A stretch of 64,000 nt of DNA from Elioraea tepidiphila DSM 17972 (GTDB taxonomy: Bacteria > Pseudomonadota > Alphaproteobacteria > Acetobacterales > Acetobacteraceae): assembly GCF_000378465.1 (NCBI RefSeq), contig NZ_KB899922.1, positions 1 through 64,000 on the forward strand. The letters run 5' to 3'. Below, piece by piece: positions 60,708-64,000 of this stretch. A program made the translations under genes and the position numbers. Below the pieces are notes generated by a model, which had not been told where the DNA came from, did not search any database, and saw only the letters and a program-made list of their open reading frames with translations. Position 1 is the first letter of the stretch. Each line of letters starts with the position of its first letter.

Positions 60708-60781
60708 TGGAGGCCCGGGCCGGAATCGAACCGACGTACGGGGATTTGCAGTCCCCTGCATGGCCACTCTGCCACCGGGCC
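60708..60781 (-). tRNA. tRNA-Cys (GCA)
   Basis: This 74-nt tRNA gene has an encoded CCA at 60708-60710, discriminator U, acceptor stem GGCCCGG/CCGGGCC, the short D-arm typical of tRNA-Cys and the T-arm motif GGTTCGATTCC. The anticodon GCA is read from 60749-60747. It is the first gene of a two-tRNA unit on the minus strand, with a good promoter just upstream. Confidence 0.97.
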
Positions 60782-60800
60782 GGACGCAGCCGAGGCGCGG

Positions 60801-60829
60801 TCCATAGGGCGCGGCCCGAAGCGGGTCAA
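60801..60829 (-). promoter_or_regulatory. Promoter of the tRNA-Cys/tRNA-Asn unit
   Basis: On the minus strand, TTGACC (60829-60824) and TATGGA (60806-60801) are spaced by exactly 17 bp. Initiation near 60794 would leave a leader of about a dozen bases before the tRNA-Cys 5' end at 60781. This is the best -35/-10 pair I found in the window. Confidence 0.75.
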
Positions 60830-60849
60830 GCACGCCCGCGCGGCGCACC

Positions 60850-60879
60850 TTGTTGCGGCGCACCCGCGCACCCTATAAC
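60850..60879 (+). promoter_or_regulatory. Promoter of the pcm-like operon
   Basis: A strong -10 TATAAC (60874-60879) follows a weaker -35 TTGTTG (60850-60855) with 18-bp spacing. Initiation near 60886 would give a short leader that includes the GGGAG ribosome-binding site before the ATG at 60906. Confidence 0.6.
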
Positions 60880-60905
60880 CCGCCCCGCACCAACGGGAGC
60901 CACAG

Positions 60906-61565
60906 ATGGACTTCGCCCGGGCCCGACTCAACATGGTCGAGGGCCAGCTCCGTCCCAACAAGGTGACGGACCCTCGCATCCTGGCCGCCATGCTCGACCT
61001 GCCGCGCGAGCGCTTCCTGCCCGCGGACCGGCGGGCTTTCGCCTATCTCGACGAGGATGTGCCGGTCGCACCCGGCCGCGCGCTGATGGAGCCGATGGTG
61101 CTCGCGCGGCTGGTGCAGGCCGCCGAGGTGGAGGAGACCAGCCGCGTGCTGGTGGTCGCCGCCGGCGCCGGGTACGGCGCCGCCCTGCTCGCGCGGCTCG
61201 CCGCCTCGGTGGTGGCGCTGGACGCGCCGGGCGAGCCGGTCGAGCGGCTGCGCGCCACGCTCGCCGCGGTCGGGGCGACGTCCGTGCGCGTGGTCGGCGG
61301 GCCGGTGACCGATGGCTGGGCCGCCGAGGCGCCCTATGACGTGATCCTGATCGAGGGCGCGGTCGAGACCATCCCCGAGGCGATCCCCGCCCAGCTCGTC
61401 GAGGGTGGGCGGCTGGTCACGGTCGAGGCATCGGGTCGCCCGGGGGTGCTCGGGGTGGCGGTGCGCCTCGTGCGCGTGGCCGGCACCACGACGCGCCTGC
61501 CGCTCTTCGATGCCGGCACGCCAGTGCTGCCCGAGTTCCGCCGCAGGCGCGGCTTCGTGTTCTGA
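60906..61565 (+). CDS. Protein-L-isoaspartate O-methyltransferase family protein
   Basis: This 219-residue methyltransferase is of the PCMT type. The start DFARARLNMVEGQLRPNKVT matches alphaproteobacterial members, followed by RERFLPADRRAFAYLDEDVP and the SAM loop VLVVAAGAGYGAALLARLA, where the usual GxGxGY is AAGAGYG. Family enzymes methylate isoaspartyl residues to repair aged proteins, although this alphaproteobacterial subgroup next to tolC lacks experimental proof that I know of. GGGAG lies 6 nt before the ATG, and a TATAAC promoter is upstream. It is the first gene of a run through rhodanese, TolC and PopZ. Confidence 0.9.
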   Translation: MDFARARLNMVEGQLRPNKVTDPRILAAMLDLPRERFLPADRRAFAYLDEDVPVAPGRALMEPMVLARLVQAAEVEETSRVLVVAAGAGYGAALLARLAASVVALDAPGEPVERLRATLAAVGATSVRVVGGPVTDGWAAEAPYDVILIEGAVETIPEAIPAQLVEGGRLVTVEASGRPGVLGVAVRLVRVAGTTTRLPLFDAGTPVLPEFRRRRGFVF

Positions 61566-61568
61566 GCG

Positions 61569-61898
61569 GTGGCAGGCGAGGCGCTGGAGATCGACGTCGG
61601 GACGCTTGCCGCCTGGCGCGCGGGTGGCCAGCCGCATGCGGTGCTGGACGTGCGCGAACCGTGGGAGGTCGCCCTCGCCGCGTTTCCCGGCGCGCTCGCG
61701 GTGCCGATGCGCGAGATCCCGGCGCGGGTGGCCGAACTTCCGCGTGACGTGCCCCTGGTTGTGCTGTGCCATCATGGCAGCCGGAGTCTGCGCGTGACAT
61801 ACTGGCTGCGCGCGCAGGGAGTGGCACAGGCCGTGAACCTGCGCGGCGGGATCGACGCGTGGTCGTCGCAGATCGACCCCACGGTCCCGGCGTATTGA
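61569..61898 (+). CDS. Rhodanese-like sulfurtransferase (GlpE-like)
   Basis: This 109-residue single rhodanese domain has the catalytic loop VVLCHHGSRSL, with nucleophilic Cys67 that carries the persulfide. CH2A-like VLDVREPWEVALA and the terminal VNLRGGIDAWSSQID are typical. It would transfer sulfane sulfur to cyanide or thiol acceptors in the cytoplasm. The start is GTG at 61569, 3 bp after the pcm-like stop, without its own strong ribosome-binding site, so it is coupled. It could relate to thiocyanate or cyanide handling at 16 kb, but rhodanese next to tolC is common enough that no link is claimed. Confidence 0.9.
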   Translation: MAGEALEIDVGTLAAWRAGGQPHAVLDVREPWEVALAAFPGALAVPMREIPARVAELPRDVPLVVLCHHGSRSLRVTYWLRAQGVAQAVNLRGGIDAWSSQIDPTVPAY

Positions 61899-61965
61899 CG
61901 TCCCTCGGGGCGGTCCTGCACGGATCGTTCATCTGTCCATGCCAGACGGGAGTGCGGTGCTGACG

Positions 61966-63387
61966 ATGCGCGAGCGGAGAAGGACCCGGGTCGTGGCAGG
62001 GGCTGTGTGCGGGGTCGGACGGGCAGGGGGCTGGCTCGCGGGCGCGCTCGTGCTCGCCGCGCTGTCCGGCGCGCCGGTCGCCGCGCAGCCCTTGCAGGAG
62101 GCGCTGGCGGCCGCCTACGCCAACAACCCCACGCTCCAGGCCGCGCGCGCCCGGCTGCGCGCGACCGACGAGAACGTGCCGCAGGCGCTGTCCGGCTGGC
62201 GGCCGACGGTCACGCTGCAGGGCCGCGCGGGCTACGCCGACGGCACCACCACCAACACCCGCACCGGCGCGCGGCTGGACGCCGAGCGCAACCTGCTCTC
62301 CGGCAGCGCCACCGTGGTCCAGCCGCTCTATCGCGGCGGCCGCACCGTGGCGCAGACCCGCCGCGCCGAGAGCCAGGTGATGGCCGAGCGCGCCAACCTG
62401 ATCGCCACCGAACAGCAGGTGCTGCTGGACGCGATCACCGCCTATGTGAACGTGATCCAGAACCAGGAGGTGCTGCGGCTGGCCGAGAACAACGTGCGCG
62501 TGCTGACGCGCCAGCTCCAGGCGGCGCGCGACCGGTTCCGGGTCGGCGAGATCACCCGCACGGATGTCGCCCAGGCGGAGGCGCGGCTCGAGCGCGCCCG
62601 CTCCGAGCGCGCCAATGCCGAAGGCCAGTTGCAGAACAGCCGCGCGGCCTATGCGCGCGTGATCGGCGAGCCGCCGCAGGCGCTGGTGCCGCCGCCGCCG
62701 ATCCGCCCGGTGGCGACTTCGGCGGACGAGGCCGCCCGGCTGGCCGAGGCGAACAGCCCGGGCGTGCTGCGCGCGATGTTCGACGAGCAGGCCGCGATCG
62801 CCAATGTGGACGTGGTGTTCGGCGAGTTGCTGCCGAGCGTGAACCTGGAGGCGAGCACGTTCCGCAACGATAACAGCGCCCAGCCCGGCACGCGCGCCAC
62901 CGGCAGCCAGATCGTCGCCGCGCTGTCGGTGCCGATCTACCAGGGCGGGCAGGAGCATGCCCGGGTGCGCCAGGCCAAGCAGCAGGCGCAGCAGGCGCGC
63001 GAGGTGCTGGCCGACGCGCAGCGCGTCGCGGTCGAGAACGCCCGCCGGGCCTGGGAGACACTGACGGCGAGTCGCGCGCAGATCTCCGCGTTGCAGGCGC
63101 AGGTACGCGCCAACGAGATCGCGCTCGACGGCGTGCAGCGCGAGGCGCTGGTCGGCAGCCGCACCACCCTCGACGTGCTGAACGCGGAGCAGGAACTGCT
63201 CGATGCGCGCGTCGCGCTGGTGCGCGCCACGCGCGACGTGGTGATCGCCTCCTACGCGCTCGCCTCGACGGCGGGGCGGCTCACCGCGCGCGACCTGAAC
63301 CTGCCGGTGGCGATCTACGATCCGATCGATCACTACGGCTCGGTGCGCAACCGCCTGTTCGGGACCGACATCCCGGCGCCGCGCTGA
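61966..63387 (+). CDS. tolC: TolC family outer membrane efflux channel
   Basis: This 473-residue outer-membrane factor has a signal peptide ending GAPVAAQ, then PLQEALAAAYANNPTLQAAR, the TolC repeat start. Long coiled-coil helices follow, with YVNVIQNQEVLRLAENNVRV and AQAEARLERARSERANAEGQ in the first repeat and SRTTLDVLNAEQELLDARVA in the second. As a trimer it forms the exit duct for RND, MFS or type I export systems. ATG at 61966 gives the better signal peptide; an ATG at 61939 is in frame. It may serve the two RND pumps of this window, which lack channels of their own. Confidence 0.92.
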   Translation: MRERRRTRVVAGAVCGVGRAGGWLAGALVLAALSGAPVAAQPLQEALAAAYANNPTLQAARARLRATDENVPQALSGWRPTVTLQGRAGYADGTTTNTRTGARLDAERNLLSGSATVVQPLYRGGRTVAQTRRAESQVMAERANLIATEQQVLLDAITAYVNVIQNQEVLRLAENNVRVLTRQLQAARDRFRVGEITRTDVAQAEARLERARSERANAEGQLQNSRAAYARVIGEPPQALVPPPPIRPVATSADEAARLAEANSPGVLRAMFDEQAAIANVDVVFGELLPSVNLEASTFRNDNSAQPGTRATGSQIVAALSVPIYQGGQEHARVRQAKQQAQQAREVLADAQRVAVENARRAWETLTASRAQISALQAQVRANEIALDGVQREALVGSRTTLDVLNAEQELLDARVALVRATRDVVIASYALASTAGRLTARDLNLPVAIYDPIDHYGSVRNRLFGTDIPAPR

Positions 63388-63403
63388 GCTGAGGAGGACC
63401 CCC

Positions 63404-63934
63404 ATGGCCGAGCCCCCCAAGACCGCACCGGGTGCCCCAGACCCGTCGATGGAGGACATCCTCGCCTCGATCCGGCGCATCCTCGACGACGAGACGCCCG
63501 CCGCCGCGGCACCCGGGGGGGCGGGGGAGGAGGTGCTCGACCTCACCGAGACCATGCTCGCGCCCGAGGACCGCCCACCGCCGAAGGCGGCGCCCCCGCC
63601 CGAGCCGCCGCCCGTCGTGGCCGCGCCGCCGCCGCCACCACCGCCACCGGTGCTGGAGCCGCCGCCCGCCCCGACGGTCGCGGAGTCCGCGCTGATCGGC
63701 GCCGCCGCCGCCGGGGCTGCCGGCGCCTCGCTCGCCGCGCTGCGCGCCGCCACGGGGGCCGCCGCCGCCATCCCGCCCCGGCCCGAGACGCTGGTCGGCT
63801 ACGCCAATCTCACGCTGGAGCAGATGGTGCGCGAGGAGATCCGCCCGCTGCTGAAGGCGTGGCTGGACGAGAACCTGCCGCCGCTGGTCGAGCGGCTGGT
63901 GAAGGCCGAGCTCGACCGCATCGCGCGCGGGTAG
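63404..63934 (+). CDS. popZ: PopZ/DUF2497 polar organising protein
   Basis: This 176-residue protein has the layout of PopZ. The short N-terminal helix is SMEDILASIRRILDDE. The middle is long, acidic and Pro/Ala-rich, with runs of proline (about 50-115). The conserved C-terminal oligomerisation region is YANLTLEQMVREEIRPLLKA followed by WLDENLPPLVERLVKAELDR. PopZ forms a matrix at the cell pole that anchors ParB-origin complexes in Caulobacter. GAGGAGG precedes the ATG at 63404. It follows tolC by 16 bp; in alphaproteobacteria valS often comes next, but only 66 bp of non-coding sequence remain in the window. Confidence 0.9.
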   Translation: MAEPPKTAPGAPDPSMEDILASIRRILDDETPAAAAPGGAGEEVLDLTETMLAPEDRPPPKAAPPPEPPPVVAAPPPPPPPPVLEPPPAPTVAESALIGAAAAGAAGASLAALRAATGAAAAIPPRPETLVGYANLTLEQMVREEIRPLLKAWLDENLPPLVERLVKAELDRIARG

Positions 63935-64000
63935 CGCGGATCCCGATCCGGCGGAGCCGCCTGATCGGGTGAAGCTGCGCGCCCGGACGTGCCTGTGCGG

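Overview
The window is a GC-rich bacterial chromosome segment. It most likely comes from an alphaproteobacterium of the Rhodospirillales/Acetobacteraceae type. The evidence is COQ9, PopZ (DUF2497), CsaA and TAXI-type TRAP transporter families, TTGACC-17-TATGGA promoter architecture, GTG starts and dense operons with short overlaps. The genus is inference. I saw no insertion sequence, integrase, phage gene or CRISPR array.

Layout. 0.2-7.2 kb holds housekeeping and signalling genes: a DsbA/FrnE-like oxidoreductase, a chemotaxis receptor, a lipoprotein, a 25-residue membrane peptide, COQ9, peptide deformylase, ribosomal protein S21 with a terminator-like hairpin in its leader, a DUF3293 protein and a His-tailed MFS carrier. 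7.3-11.4 kb is a TAXI-TRAP carboxylate importer coupled to an enolase-superfamily enzyme. 11.9-23.1 kb is the most distinctive block, all on the + strand: two SDR dehydrogenases, a gamma-glutamyltransferase-like enzyme, a macro-domain/amidase chimera, a three-gene cobalt-type nitrile hydratase/thiocyanate hydrolase set, a Liv-type ABC importer and an arylformamidase-like hydrolase. It reads as an uptake-and-hydrolysis system for nitrile or amide compounds, with its amidase apparently damaged.

23.3-25.9 kb carries a PEP-CTERM surface protein behind a sigma-54 promoter with exact GG-N10-GC spacing, an AbrB-type membrane protein and a stand-alone Lrp/AsnC effector domain. 26.0-30.4 kb has two oligopeptide-type ABC ATPases without permeases and an orphan CoxL-type molybdenum hydroxylase. 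30.4-41.1 kb holds two RND efflux pumps, each with a palindromic operator candidate upstream, separated by an enoyl-CoA hydratase and an Ldh2-type dehydrogenase. 41.1-49.3 kb contains a creatininase-family amidohydrolase, an MFS carrier, an intact amidase, a ThDP enzyme with a histone-like basic tail, a two-part chromate transporter and a second gamma-glutamyltransferase.

49.4-55.7 kb is soeABC (cytoplasmic sulfite dehydrogenase) followed closely by hydroxypyruvate isomerase and tartronate-semialdehyde reductase homologues, linking sulfite disposal to C3 metabolism. 55.8-59.3 kb has an apparently autoregulated XRE regulator and a Pat/PatZ-like protein acetyltransferase. 59.4-60.6 kb is a decayed patch: a methyltransferase lacking its core and an AraC-type regulator lacking its DNA-binding domain, abutting tRNA-Asn and tRNA-Cys. 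The right end is pcm-like methyltransferase, rhodanese, TolC and popZ.

Starts were chosen by family N-terminus, ribosome-binding site and gene overlap. Functions are by recognition of motifs and family sequence; no database search was run.
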